A stretch of 64,000 bases of DNA from Tubulanus polymorphus (lineage: Eukaryota > Nemertea > Palaeonemertea > Tubulaniformes > Tubulanidae). Below are positions 50,001 through 61,215 of this stretch, one piece after another; the stretch's first letter is position 1; the number at the start of each line of letters is the position of its first letter. Made by a program: the position numbers and the translations under genes. The notes beneath the pieces were generated by a model that did not search any database, was not told the DNA's origin, and was given only the letters and a program-made list of their open reading frames with translations. Location: positions 11,327,951-11,391,950 of the forward strand of contig NC_134035.1 in NCBI RefSeq assembly GCF_964204645.1, written 5' to 3'.

Positions 50001-53000
50001 AATACAAACATACCAGAAGTCATTTTATCGTGAAGCATAATTTCAAAGCATAACAATATTTTTGATTACGGAATACATTGCCCATTTACAAATTCCCTGG
50101 GGTCAGTCGCTCAAAAGATGGTTAAAGATAACCTGCGGATAAATACCATAGTACCAATGAACTTTTACTCGTCACTATGCCAACTATTATATCCACTGGT
50201 TACCTCTAACCAACTTTTGAGCTACTGGCCCCTGAGTTTTCCATGCTATAACACAAAATCGAGCTAGTACGAGAAATATTGTGGTTTAAAATGTTAAATG
50301 TGCAATAATGAGTCACTGTGACTTGAGTGCTCTTAATAAACAATTAATTTATCGAAATGACTACAGCAAAATCGACATCACCGTAAAGAAAACAATTATA
50401 ATTTTCACCTTTAAGAAGGTCTTTGAGTTGGTCCTAATTTCCTCGTTCGTACGTTTGTACAATTTGACACCGTACGGTCTTGAACACTGTCTCACGAGAT
50501 TGTAACTGAAAAACGTATAGTGTTAATCGCTAGATATCGGTTTAATAAATCCATCGTGATTTTATCGGATCAAAGCGAGGAATTATTTACATCCCAACCG
50601 CCATATCGACGCCATTGCCGAAGCTGAAGTTCACTTTGCCGGACGTTCGTTTTTTGTGATCTTTAGAGCGCACCCTGGTGAGTAATTCTTCGAATTGTTC
50701 GGCCGGATCGGGTAACGCGGTGATTTCATCGTCGTTGGAAAATAAACAATCCTAGAAGGGATTTACAAACTTCGAGGGTCTTTCATGTAAATCAAGGCAA
50801 ATCAGAGCATGGCATGCAGTTCAGGTATAGTCTAATCAAAAGATTTTAATTGCTAACATCTCAAAATTGAAGGAGTTTTAAAGGAGTTTCTGACATTTTA
50901 CTAAAATTAAAGGAGTTTCAAGCAACCTTAAAAGCATCTTTCCATTTAGAAGGAGTTTTTAAGGAATTAAGGAGTCGTAGGGACCCTGTAAGATGATCAG
51001 GGGATTTACAAAGGATCTTTGAGGGTGCGCCATGTAAATCAAGCCAATACTGCGCATGGCTACGAAATTTCTACAGGCATGAGGCGAGCAACAGATACAG
51101 ATAAAGGAACTGATATTAGAGGGAATCCTTTGACGTAAGAGGGAACATTTTCTGCTGCGCTCCAAGTTTGACTGTCATTATTTTCGTCTGTTTTTGATTC
51201 TAACCTTGTAAAACGCAGTGACGTCGAACGTTTGTCCCGGTTTTTGCATGTGCATCAGATCGAGTTGAATTCCGGTCTCGTAGAGATCTTTAGCTTTTCG
51301 GATTGCTTGGTTTCGTAGCGAATTATTCTCGGAATGCGGATTATCGTTGTTCGTGAACAACATCACTCGTTTATATCCGAGCTTGTGCGAACTGGAAAAT
51401 AGAATATCGTACATCAGTGGTGTAACACCACCAAATACAGGACACTCAGACCCATGATGCCAAATAATCTTTTTTACAGAAATTCGTCTGAATACTGAGC
51501 TGAGAAAAAATTTAAAGTCTATCCAACTACAGGTCCGAGGACACGAACCATGCACCTAAATACAATATTTGAAAATCTGGCAATTTCAAAACAGTCAACC
51601 TAGCTAATGATCTCAGAGCTGCGACGATCATTTCGTCGACAACTTGAACTTGTTGGCAAATTGAACTGGAGACCGATTACGTAATGTGACAACTAATTGG
51701 AGTTCGACTGTCTTTCAGCTTTTGATGAAGCATAAGATATCATGATACCTGTAAGGGGCCATTCAATAAATACATGACGTGTGCATAAGTATCCACGCGG
51801 AGGGGGACAGGTAGTTGTCTGAAAATCAGCTGATAAGATCTCTTCTCTTCTCAGAATGTACCTTTTGAACTAACTAAATTTTGAACTATACAAAAAAATT
51901 GATTACCAGTTAGAGAACAAATTCGAACAAGTCCATAAAGCGTCGCTCAATGAAAATCCAGCGTTATGACCGTACTCTTTCTTGAAATCTTCAGGTTGAT
52001 CTATGAAATATAACGGTTACGCATTAAAGATTGATAATCTTTTTGTGTCACCTAAAGATTTAGTTTTCAATCTATTAATAGGTGGGTTTTAGAATAGCGA
52101 ATACAATAGCAGAGGTCAGATTGATGAATTATCGAATTATCGATTACTGGAATCATCGAGTGCAGCTGTTCTAGTAAAATGTGAATTCTATTTGACTCAC
52201 AGCTCATAATTTCCTCGAGTTGAAGAACTCTTTCAGCGCTGGGTTGATTAAGGTCCTAAGAAAACAATAGATAGCGATTCTTAGATATACAGTGAAATTG
52301 CGTAAGTCATTTTATTCGGGACGATCAGCGTGTCAATAACTTTCACTATGTAAATTGAATTTCTATTACAAATTAGGACTCAAAAGAGATGACTTCAGCA
52401 ATGTGACTTACAATGACCACTTACCGGTAACTGAATTTGACTGTAATATTGTACACTACAAATTCGTTATGATATTTACCTGCAGAATGTAAATGTGCTT
52501 GAAATCTGATGAGTTTTTCAAATTTTCCTGAAAAAATGTGGAGAGGTAAAAATATGTAATCATTTGATTTGCGTCCTATTTATCGACCGCATCGGACCGC
52601 GAAGCCGAATGAAACATTTTCTCGGCGATGGATTCTAGATCTCTTAGATGTGTACTTACAGTGCCGAAGAAAACGATTCCCATCAAGTCTCTATCGCTGC
52701 TGATTATCTTATTTTGCATCATGTTCTTGGCGCACTGAAGTGAAGCAAAATGTTTTGCACTTATTGTTATGACGAACTATAGAAACAGAGCTTCAGAAAA
52801 GTTACTGAGCTCTTTTTTCGAATTCCCCTGATCTTCAAGAAAAGTCAGAATGCCCCAATTTTTCAAGCTTTTACAATTTTCCAAGCTCAAGGAGTTTCAA
52901 GCACCTTCAAAAGAATTGTCAGTTTAGGAGTTTTTAAGGAATCAACTAGTCATAGGGACCCTGGAAAAATACCTTGATACAAAGATCGAATGGACTTTCA

Positions 53001-53642
53001 TCGTCGTCATCACAAACAAACATCGATGTTGTACAATCTATTAACATGATTAAACCATCGCGCGCCACCGTTTGCCACTGAAAATAGAAATCACCCGATC
53101 ACTCGTTATAACCGATATACCGTTCTATCACTGGGATGAAATTCTAAGTTTTATACCACCGTTGTTTCCTCACAGGCCTAATTCAATAACGCTACTTTAT
53201 AATGGGTGAGTTAATTGCATAGATTTTATAGCATTTTCATATTCAATCGATGTACAAAACCCACGTATTTTGACGTTTATTCAACTCAAATACTATAAAC
53301 CTCCTGAAATGGCTCATAGCATTTGAATCGAAACGTTAAAATCATCTAACATCTTTTCTTTGATTGGGCATAGTTAGTTGCCTAATTGTTGCCTAGTGAC
53401 GAGAAAAGCATCTATAGTGAGTAGTTTAATTGGATATGGGTAGTTTGCAAAAGTATCCAATAATCGTGATATGTTTAGGTCATAGAAAAGAGTTAACCCA
53501 ACATCAAACATGGATAAATAAGAGCTAAATGAAATAAATTTCAACATCCAGATCATCAACGAACCCTTGAGCTGTAGTCTTGTTCATCATCTACATCATC
53601 ATCACCGCCATCAAATTGGTTACCCCACGTTAAATCTGACAT
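47060..53642 (-). CDS. XRCC6: Ku70, DNA end-binding subunit (XRCC6)
   Basis: With Ku80 it forms the ring that loads onto double-strand breaks and recruits DNA-PKcs and ligase IV for non-homologous end joining in the nucleus. Fifteen exons: 53565-53642, 52973-53077, 52660-52734, 52480-52527, 52201-52255, 51907-52000, 51205-51391, 50591-50751, 50409-50505, 49876-49990, 49307-49395, 48765-49005, 48317-48478, 47494-47693, 47060-47176. They give 607 aa (human 609). An acidic N-terminus ([10 protein letters not shown]) precedes the vWA-like domain ([36 protein letters not shown]). The beta-barrel core ([64 protein letters not shown]) follows. The C-terminal arm [18 protein letters not shown] leads to a basic linker (KRKA, AKRTK) and a SAP domain (last exon, [20 protein letters not shown]). 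The exon 13 donor A|GTCAGT was preferred over a later GT because it restores the family spacing. Confidence 0.96.
47840..48005. repeat. Repeat with CTGACGATG-stem-CGAAACGTT motif
   Basis: In a Ku70 intron. Contains CTGACGA, then GATCTC and GAGATC as a 6-bp stem, then GAAACGTTGTGTAT, then AGTGGGTTTTTATCTTA. The same pieces are at 58165-58335 in opposite orientation. Non-coding. Confidence 0.6.
48534..48692. mobile_element. MITE with GGGATCATTCATTTATTAC ends, copy 1
   Basis: GGGATCATTCATTTATTACG and its inverse (GTAATAAATGAATGACCCC) bound about 160 bp. The interior shows a C-rich block and CCATTTTTTCATATACATTA, shared with 55673 and 58518. It lies in a Ku70 intron and creates a spurious open frame continuous with exon 12. 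Confidence 0.8.
49488..49535. mobile_element. Small palindrome in Ku70 intron
   Basis: CAGGGGCGAGTTGCCCAAAA is imperfectly inverted as TTTGAGCAACTGCAGCCCCTG. Belongs to the same palindromic group as 13938 and 50097. Confidence 0.4.
50097..50234. mobile_element. MITE in Ku70 intron with GGTCAGTCGCTCAAAAG ends
   Basis: CTGGGGTCAGTCGCTCAAAA and the inverse AACTTTTGAGCTACTGGCCCC bound about 138 bp, with inverted GGTTAAAGATAACC and GGTTACCTCTAACC words inside. Confidence 0.55.
50870..50990. repeat. Repeat with AAGGAGTTT words in Ku70 intron
   Basis: Repeated AAGGAGTTTC and AAGGAGTTTTTAAGGAAT, ending TAGGGACCCTG. A longer relative with the same end lies at 52800-52975 in another Ku70 intron. Non-coding. 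Confidence 0.5.
52800..52975. repeat. Repeat with AGGAGTTTCAAGCACCTT in Ku70 intron
   Basis: Shares GGAGTTTCAAGCA(A/C)CTT and GGAGTTTTTAAGGAAT plus the terminal TAGGGACCCTG with 50870-50990. It ends at the exon 2 donor region. Confidence 0.5.
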
Positions 53643-55415
53643 TTTTGTCAACTGCGACAGGTACAAACGTAGGGCCTCTACTAGCCTAGGGGCTGCTGGG
53701 TGGGACTGGGACTCGGGAGGAGAGAAGACGTCGGTCGGTGGTTGTGTCACTACTTGAAACCTGAATCCCAACCAACGATATTTTTATTGTCGGTGGAAAT
53801 CTATGTTCTGTTTTAATATTTATGTTGTAAACTGAGTTAGAATAGGCCTTAATTTTGTGGAACGTTTCAATTTGAGTCGGTTTGTTAAGCGCCGGGAAAA
53901 TCTACTTTCGGGGACGACCAACTACTACGGACGGCTGTGCACAGAACGTGCTGCCACCTAGTAGTATTATTTATCGCCAGTAACCGAATAAATACTGTCA
54001 CGCGCCGGTGAACAGCGGCCGCAAAATCTCCCTGGAAAATCTTACTACGAAATAACACGTAGAGACTCCGCTTTTCTCAAATGACCATAAGCACTAAAGG
54101 AAAACTGTCAATCTGTTAGAATTTTGAATTCTGCACACCTTGTCAGTGTCCTCTCTGCCATGGCCCCCTTCCTTCTACTTTCACCAAGAATCTTGGTGTC
54201 TGATGTACCACACTTGGTTACATTAGGATCATAGAGTGATGGAGATCTGTGGAGACAACCGCACTGCCATGACTGGGTGAACTTCTAATTCTACTGCCCA
54301 CAACTCCAAAACCACATCCAAGGATGATCAGGATGGAGCATCAACCAGTCGCGACGTACACCTTTCTGTTATTCATGGAAAGGCCATTTTCAGCGAAACA
54401 CGCCTCAATTTTCCTACGAACACCACGTCCACTTGAAAGTGTCTAGAACATCTAAGTTATTGTCCACAAAAAACTAGTGGTAACCCGCAAGATCGTTGGT
54501 ATTCAGTCCGTTCAAGGAGAGTAATCTGTAACACATCTCATCCAGGGCCCAGTTTCACAAAAAGGTTTAACTCTTAAATCGATTTAATTTCTTCATTAAT
54601 TCAGTTTATCTAAAATCGATTTAGGCCTTAATCATTTTTGTGAAACTAGGCCCAGGGTTTTGTTTATAGGATAGGCCCATAACAACATAGTTTTGAAAAA
54701 CAACCACTCCAAACACTCAAACAACAATTTCAACAAAACAAATAAATTTCTCGAGACCTTTAATTTATAAAACTAAATCTAACACATCATAAAGTTCACA
54801 TCATGTAAAACAATATATGAATGTAAAAGTAGCATCACGTTAAATATAGTTATATCACGTTCTAGTGTTGGGGGTGGATCTAGGAAAATTGGAAGGTTGG
54901 GACTAAGAAAAGACAGTTCTCAGCCATGTTAAAGGCCACTCACTCGCAGGATCCTCTGTATTCAAATATATTTAAAGAAATACTTCGTTAAAGATGTTAA
55001 TTCGGAGAGGATGAATGTCAAATTTTCAGGTTTTAACGATCTCTGTCCCGACAAAAAGGGCGACTTCAGCGGGAAGGCAGAGGTACCCTGTGGCCACACC
55101 CTAAATCCGCCCATGCTAGGACACTAATTCCAACTATAATATGTCAACATTCAACACCACCAGGAGCATCTATATAAAATCTCGAAAATCACCACAATTA
55201 TAGATTATCACGAGCTACAAATTTGCAAGCGAGCTGAAAAACCAGAAGCAAACAGAAAGTAGATTGTGGCGGGTGAGTAAAAATAGATTCCACTCGCTGA
55301 TAAAAAGTGAATTCGTTGGATATGCAATAGTCTCTCAAATAGAAGATCCAGGCCGAGTGGACTTAATAGCACATTGTGATCAGAGTCGGGACTTAGTCGA
55401 AAACGGAGGTAGTTG
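53643..55415. other. Ku70 upstream region to hydrolase 3' flank
   Basis: The open frame continuing upstream of the Ku70 start to 53771 is taken as 5' UTR. A MITE lies at 54544-54656. A block at 54150-54290 (TTCACCAAGAATCTTGG, TAGGATCATAGAG, GGAGACAACCGCACTGCCA) is repeated in diverged form at 58005-58105. No gene recognised. Confidence 0.5.
54544..54656. mobile_element. MITE with GGGCCCAGTTTCACAAAAA ends
   Basis: GGGCCCAGTTTCACAAAAAG and the inverse TTTTTGTGAAACTAGGCCC enclose about 75 bp with inverted AAATCGATTTAA and AAATCGATTTAG words. Confidence 0.7.
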
Positions 55416-58400
55416 CTATAACTTGGCGCCGTTCTCTGATTTAATACTGTTGATAACGTGCATCATGTTGTTGACTATACGTTCAGTGTGTAGTTTGTGC
55501 ACGTAATGAGATCCGGTCTCAAACATCAATCCGCGTTTAAATGCTCCGTCGACGATTGGATCTGAAAATGCAATGATTAAGAAATTAGGACGCTACGTTC
55601 AATCCACGGCAATCGAGGTTTCAGGGTTGTAAGCAGCGAGTATCCACCAACCAGGTTTGCTAGTGCGCATTAGGGATCATCCATTTATTACGCACGCATA
55701 AAATTTGAATTTTTCACCCCTCTGTACGCAAAATCTGCCATTTTTTCATATACATTACAAGCATTACATTACGCAATCGCACTGTCCCCCTCCCCCTCCC
55801 CTAATGCGTATGAAATAAATGAATGACCCCTTAAGACAACAAATGATCCAAGATTTCTTCTCGGATTAAAACCTTGTTTAGAATTTCATTGTTGTCAGCT
55901 ATAAACGGTTTCGTGTAATCAAAAATGCTTAAGACTTTTTTTACCTAGAGACCCGTGCTCACCACAATTCAACCATGTTCGCAGGCAAAGGGTGAATTGT
56001 CACTTTTGAGTAACTGCCCTCGGTACAAGTTTTTGCTACTAATGTATAGATACTAGTAGCGAAAGCTTGTGCGTCTAATAAACTAGTAAACCAATAAAGT
56101 ACTATCCATTATGTAGTATATATTCTACATGAGATCCTCCAATGACCTCCGTATATTAACTCAACTTACCGATGAATTCCATTTCCGGCACTACAGGAGC
56201 ACCGTCTTTATCGTAAGCTAGTATATGAGATGCGGGAATGCCGAGTATTTGACAGGCTTCGTACGGTATCTGCCACTCGATCAGTTTATCTGCTTGCGAA
56301 AATGCGATTAAAGTCGGAAGATTTCTATTTTTCAGTTTTTCCATCGTCGCTCGACACTGAAACGTGAAACGTCGTATTTCATTTCATAAAATCTGACTTC
56401 ACATCATAGGCTATAAGAAATCTTACCTTAGGAAAGTTGAGCTGGTTTAGAAATCTCAACGATACATAAATTCTATCGATAGTTTGATGATGAAATCCTG
56501 TAAATACAAAGCAACAAAGTAATTAATGGTTAGCTAAATCAGAAACAGCAGGCATAGTTAATGACTATTTCTATACAGTAGACTTTGCTTAGGCCCCAAG
56601 TCGATTGCCTTGGATCATCTCGTACTTCTTGGACAACATATTACCAGGGGTGGATCTAGGATTTTCAAAATGGGGGTGCTCTATCGGTCAACTACCAGTA
56701 AATTTTGAAAGATTATCCTAATTTTCCTGCATTCTGGGGGGTTCTACCTGGGAATACAAATCTTCTAAATCCGCGAAATCCGAGGCAAACCGAGTCTACC
56801 GTACGTAGATACCTACCTGCGTTCATGTACGCCCAAAGTATAAAACGCTCAATCACGGGTCCAAATCTCGTATTCATAACCCACAGTGCTATAGGCATCA
56901 ATCTGTGCAGTCTAAGTGCTCTGTAATAGCAGATGAAAGACATGATTAGGGGCAGATCTATGAAATTTGGAAGGGGGCAGGGGTCCAGGAAGAAAAGCCA
57001 TTTTTCAGATAAAGCAGCCAAGACATAGGCGACCGGAGTCCCTCCCTTGGTATTGAGATATTTCTAAAGAAATGATACAATAAAATATGCTTTTTCCGAA
57101 AGGATGAGTTTCAAGGGAACATAGCTTGTTGAATACACAGACAATCACAATTGACTCAAGAGTTTACAAATTGAAAATGAATCCAATAAGCTGGGTCGTA
57201 TTAGACCCAAGGACCCAGTTCTACAGTTATGAGTTAAGAGTTAACTCTGAGTTAAAGTTAGTTCGTTTTCACTGAGTTAACTCAGTCAAATCTTAACTGA
57301 GAACTGTGGAACTGGACCAAGAACTTTAGTGGTCTGAGCCATGAAGAGGTGCTTTGTTTCACTAGCCTAGATGAAAGAAAATAAATGCATAGCTTAGAAA
57401 ATTAGCTCCCACTTCAACAGCAATAGAAATTGAGTTATCCGCTAACAAATCATGAAACATGGGACTTATACTCAGTGAACAAATGCTATCATCTTGTAAG
57501 CCTGGCTCGGGGATCGAATGTTTCATGGAAGAAACTGATTGATAAGGATTACCTGTGAACACGATGACCGACTGGACATAGATGTGTTACTGATTTGATT
57601 CTCTTATCGCGGTTTGCAGTACTATAACCAACCCAAGATCCAGCGCTGTGACACAACAGCATATCAACTCTGAATTTCATAAGAAAAGCAGAGCTTCATC
57701 AATGTCTTAGCAAGGCTTTGTAAACAGGTTACTGACACTCTATAGACATTCTGTTAAACGTATTAGAGATTATATGTTTAACTGCTAGATTTGATGTTTG
57801 TTTGGTTTTTTTATCAGAAAACTGACAAATAACTCAACCAACCACTAGCCTTCATCAATGAATATTCTTACAGGGTCTGAGTATATTTTTTCATTAGGAC
57901 AAGCATATTTTCATTAGGGCAAGTAGGTTATCATTATCACTTGTCCACCGGGTTAGTGTCCCACTCGATACAATGGGATGATTGTGCCACCAATCGCACT
58001 GCCTGAGTAGGGCTTCACCAAGAACCTTAATTGTCTGATGGGTACGCTAGGATCGTAGAGCAATGTAAATCACTGTAGAGACAGCCACACTGCCAGGACT
58101 GGCTGAAGTGTAGGGCAAGTTGATTGTTGAGGGGTGCAAATGAAATTTCAGATATGTATGTAGTCATAAGATAAAAACCCACTCTGTACAAATTAAACAA
58201 ATTAAAATCGAGAATTTATTTATTCACACAATCTAAAATATGAAATACACAACGTTTCGATTATAAAATTCTTCTAATTTGTACATAGCGGGTTTTTATC
58301 TTATAATCCGTTCACCACGTTTGAGTGTGGTTGTTGTACTACTATGTAGACTGTATCTGATGTTAGAAAGTTTGACCCCTACTTGTCGATATTCAACTTG

Positions 58401-59362
58401 TCGAGGAACGCAGAAAGAAGGTTTGAACGTTCAACTGGGCCGTGATATATCGTTTCTTCCGGGGAAACTTGAGTAGACAATCCATAACCTATAAAGAGAA
58501 GTGGTTACTAAAGGTATGGGATCATTCATTTATTACATATGCATGAAATCTGACTTTTTCAACCCCCCCTGTACGCAAAATCGACCATTTTTTCATATAC
58601 ATTAAGCATAACAGTACGCAATTGCACTGACCCCTACCCCCTCCCCTACATCCTCGCTTGCCAGGGGTGCGGTATCACTCCCGAACTCGCTTCCACCAAC
58701 GGGGAACAGCTTAAGCGTAGTGGGTTCCAATCCCTTGACGGGTGAAGATGCCTCCCCTAATGCGTACGTAATAAATGAATGATCCCTATGCTGTTTGTCA
58801 AGGTTTAATCGGGCTAATCAGGCAACGGTTCGCGCTAAGGCCGATTCTCGCGATGCCACCAGGTTCGAATCGCTACGTAATGTTTATTACCTGGAAAATT
58901 AGGCAACACAAGACGACATCCAGCTTTCACAAGCGCCGGAACTACGTATTTAAAATCACCGGCCGCTCCGAGATCACCGTGAACTCCGACAATTATCGGA
59001 GCCTCGGGCCGCTCCTTATCGTCGGTCGTTCCGTGATCATCGTTTACCGCGACGTGATCTTCGTAAACTACGTCAAACGTTGCTCCGCCGTATTCAACCA
59101 ACATTGATGATTTAGCGGAGTTTTTTTCTGTATCCGTTGACATCGTCGGTCGACGATCGTTAGAATCGGGAATATCCACTCGAGAATCTACAGCTCTTGC
59201 CATAGAACTCGTAAACCTATAGCTACTCCATCTAGGAATGTGTAAGTTCAAAACCTGGCGATGATTTCTTCGTTTGATAAGCGGTGGTCCGATGAGAAGA
59301 AATTTGCTTCTAATAAATGCGCTAGGATTTTTGACAGTTCCCAGTAGTATTTTCAAAGCCAT
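55416..59362 (-). CDS. Alpha/beta hydrolase of the DUF1057-like group
   Basis: Probable serine hydrolase or lipase-like protein; substrate unknown. Seven exons: 58891-59362, 58383-58488, 57553-57669, 56817-56920, 56427-56497, 56170-56356, 55416-55561; phases agree and give 400 aa. The N-terminus (ALKILLGTVKNPSAFIRSKF) is basic and amphipathic and could target mitochondria. The fold begins at IIVGVHGDLGAAGDFKYVVP (oxyanion-loop HG) and continues LVLPNFPGYGLS. The nucleophile elbow is LLCHSAGSW with Ser201, so the usual first Gly is Cys. Later come SQADKLIEW (candidate acid Asp313) and TGSHYVHK (candidate His371 or His374). The HGxxGxxxDFKY-type opening matches the DUF1057 family best known from nematodes. 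Family assignment is from memory; catalysis is inferred from the triad. Confidence 0.8.
55673..55830. mobile_element. MITE with GGGATCATCCATTTATTAC ends, copy 2
   Basis: Same ends and interior as 48534-48692. It lies in the last intron of the hydrolase gene. Confidence 0.8.
57211..57318. mobile_element. MITE with GGACCCAGTTCTACAG ends
   Basis: GGACCCAGTTCTACAGTTAT and the inverse AACTGTGGAACTGGACC, with inverted GAGTTAACTC words inside. It lies in a hydrolase intron. Confidence 0.55.
57880..58110. repeat. Degenerate transposon remnants
   Basis: The first half (CAGGGTCTGAGTATAT, GGGCAAGTAGGTTATCATTA) resembles the interior of the MITE at 6472 in reverse. The second half (CTTCACCAAGAACCTTA, TGTAGAGACAGCCACACTGC) matches 54150-54290. 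Confidence 0.45.
58165..58335. mobile_element. Element with AGATAAAAACCCACT ends and CGAAACGTT motif
   Basis: AGATAAAAACCCACTCTGTAC and its inverse (GTACATAGCGGGTTTTTATCT) bound 137 bp containing AATACACAACGTTTCGAT. Adjacent sequence (ATCCGTTCACCACGTTTGAG) also matches the copy at 47840, so the repeat is longer than the inverted ends. Confidence 0.6.
58518..58786. mobile_element. MITE with GGGATCATTCATTTATTAC ends, copy 3, interrupted
   Basis: Same family as 48534 and 55673 but about 110 bp longer because another element is inserted at 58648-58750. It lies in hydrolase intron 1. Confidence 0.8.
58648..58750. mobile_element. 103-bp insertion with 8-bp target duplication
   Basis: The exact duplicate CCTCCCCT stands at 58640-58647 and 58751-58758. 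The ends CATCCTCGCTTGCCAGGGG and the inverse of CATCTTCACCCGTCAAGGG match with only transition differences. The same terminal motif is on the 320-bp element at 2579. Inside is GGGTTCCAATCCC, which resembles a pol III B box, but no A box or tRNA fold was found. Confidence 0.65.
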
Positions 59363-59838
59363 TTAATCAAATATCAATTTTTGTAGGCAATCTTTTACAC
59401 GCAGCCTAGAAACACAGATGAATGATGGTGAATGAGGACCTGCCAAGAATGGAGGGGACTGGTGGTGGTGAGCAGGTTTGAGGAGGAGGAAGGAAGGATA
59501 GTCGGACGAGTCAATTATTGACCAGTCACACTGTCACTGACTGACACAGAGGAGACAGTCATTGAGTCAAGTCAGACTTGTCAAGTAAAAGACAACCAAC
59601 GCGGTCCTTACTGTATGTATGTTAGTTAGATAAGCCTTTTTTAAACGGCTAAATATTCGACTTTTTTGGTCATGATGGGCCAGAAAATTGCACACTGACT
59701 CTGACTGTCAAATTGACCATTTTAGACGCTATTCGACGGTTTTGGATAGGGGCATCTGGACGGCAACAATCACGGTTGACGACTTAGGACTACGGCGCTG
59801 TTGGTTTCCATAGACAAGTGGCTATCCCGTATCAATAC
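59363..59838. other. Upstream flank of hydrolase gene
   Basis: Non-coding; holds the presumed promoter of the minus-strand hydrolase. No motif stands out. Confidence 0.45.
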
Positions 59839-59982
59839 GTAGACAAAAACCCACAATTAAAAGAAAAACTCAATTCTATGAGCCATTTTCAAAAAAGCCA
59901 GTTTTTGAAAATGGCTCATAGAATTGAGTTGAAACGTTAAACTACCAGATAGTGTTTCTTTTTATTGTGGGTTTTTGTCTAC
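59839..59982. mobile_element. Double-hairpin element with GTAGACAAAAACCCAC ends
   Basis: Outer arms GTAGACAAAAACCCACAAT are inverted at the right end. Just inside lies a second perfect inverted repeat of about 26 bp (CTCAATTCTATGAGCCATTT, then TTTTTGAAAATGGCTCATAG in inverse). The right half continues GTTGAAACGTTAAAC. Related to 4600-4815 and, by the CGAAACGTT-like word, to 47840 and 58165. Confidence 0.75.
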
Positions 59983-60929
59983 TACGGCGCTGCGGTGCGC
60001 AGAGCAGCGGGCCGGGACATTTTCGCCGAAGTAACAATCTCAAGCCCAAGTTTGAAGAATTACCTGAACGAAATTTAACCTGGGGTATCGTTTAGAAAAA
60101 TGCTGTTCTTGTTGAATAGTTCACGCGCTTAACCAAAGCAGGCAAACGACAAACAGGCCCCAAACGAGTGATTATAAGGCAAAGACAAACTAAGGGGTAA
60201 TCCAGACAAAAACAAAAGGCATCAAAGGAATAATCAAGGAGTGAGAAAGCCTTAAAGGCCTCAAAATGCTTATCACCTGACCATTTGAGCCATTGCAGTT
60301 GCTAGTAATCGCAACCGACATAAGCAATTTGAGCAGGAAGCAACTGGGAGGGATCTCATATCCCGCTAGTCGGCCTCAGTTCTGCGAATCAGAGCGCAGT
60401 CGACATAAGCTGGACTGCGATCGCGGTTGCTCTCAGTTTGCGTCGGTAGGAGTCGGTAGGCGTCGCGTTGCTTGTCGACATAAGCCATACGCTCTATTTT
60501 ATACACGGACGATGTTACCGTTTGCATGAAGTTTCATCGAAATCAATCAATCATTTGATGAGTTTGTTATAGTGAAGTATAAGAGGTTTATTCTGATCTC
60601 ATAATACAAGGTTTACAACATACTTGAGCTCACTCATGCCAAAGATATTGTCGATTATTATATATGCGTACATGCAATTAATCATTAACAAGTTTTTCAA
60701 ACGAAAACGAACAATTAATAGATATGATCGGCAGTTTTTCTTTCGCACTCATTTGATGACGGGGTAATTGGAGAAGGGGAAGTTTTGGTAAACACTGTTG
60801 GCCTACCACTACAACAACGAGCGCCTTGGAGAACCTAAAAACCTGACGGTCTGGTGTCCCGGCTTCTGGAGGAGGGATCTTCGAAAATAATGTACCAGCG
60901 TTCGAATAATCTCAATGTAATAGTATTTT
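59983..60929. other. Intergenic, no gene seen
   Basis: The word CGACATAAGC recurs at about 60316, 60401 and 60478 within a GC-richer block (60290-60500), which may be an unrecognised repeat. Nothing else is supported. Confidence 0.45.
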
Positions 60930-61215
60930 TAGAGTCTATTTAACGACAGCGAAGAACCAAATTAAGCTGAAATGTTACGGTACAGTCTGTTTCAGCAAAT
61001 GATAACGAAGAACCACGAATAAGCTTAGAAGAAATGGTACAGTCTATTTCAGCAAATGGCAACGAAGAAAAAATACAAAAAATAAGCCTAACGTATAGTG
61101 TAGTACAATAATCTCAATGTCTAGTCAATTCCGCAAATAACAACGAAGAACCACAAATAATCTTAATGAAGTAATACAGTCTAATTTCATAGTCTAGTTT
61201 CAAATGACAACGAAG
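60930..61215. repeat. Imperfect tandem repeat, about 75-90 bp unit, 4 copies
   Basis: Each unit contains ACAGTCT(A/G)TTTCAGCAAATG or a variant, then ACAACGAAGAACCAC, then AATAAGCTTA. Units begin near 60935, 60985, 61045 and 61120, with a partial one near 61190. Confidence 0.6.

Noticed and set aside
53556-53771. Longer Ku70 N-terminus from the upstream in-frame Met at 53771
   Set aside because: The extra residues have no counterpart in Ku70, and the Met at 53642 gives the expected acidic start and family length.
58700-58740. tRNA gene or tRNA-derived SINE from GGGTTCCAATCCC
   Set aside because: Only a B-box-like word is present; no A box, acceptor stem or cloverleaf could be drawn.
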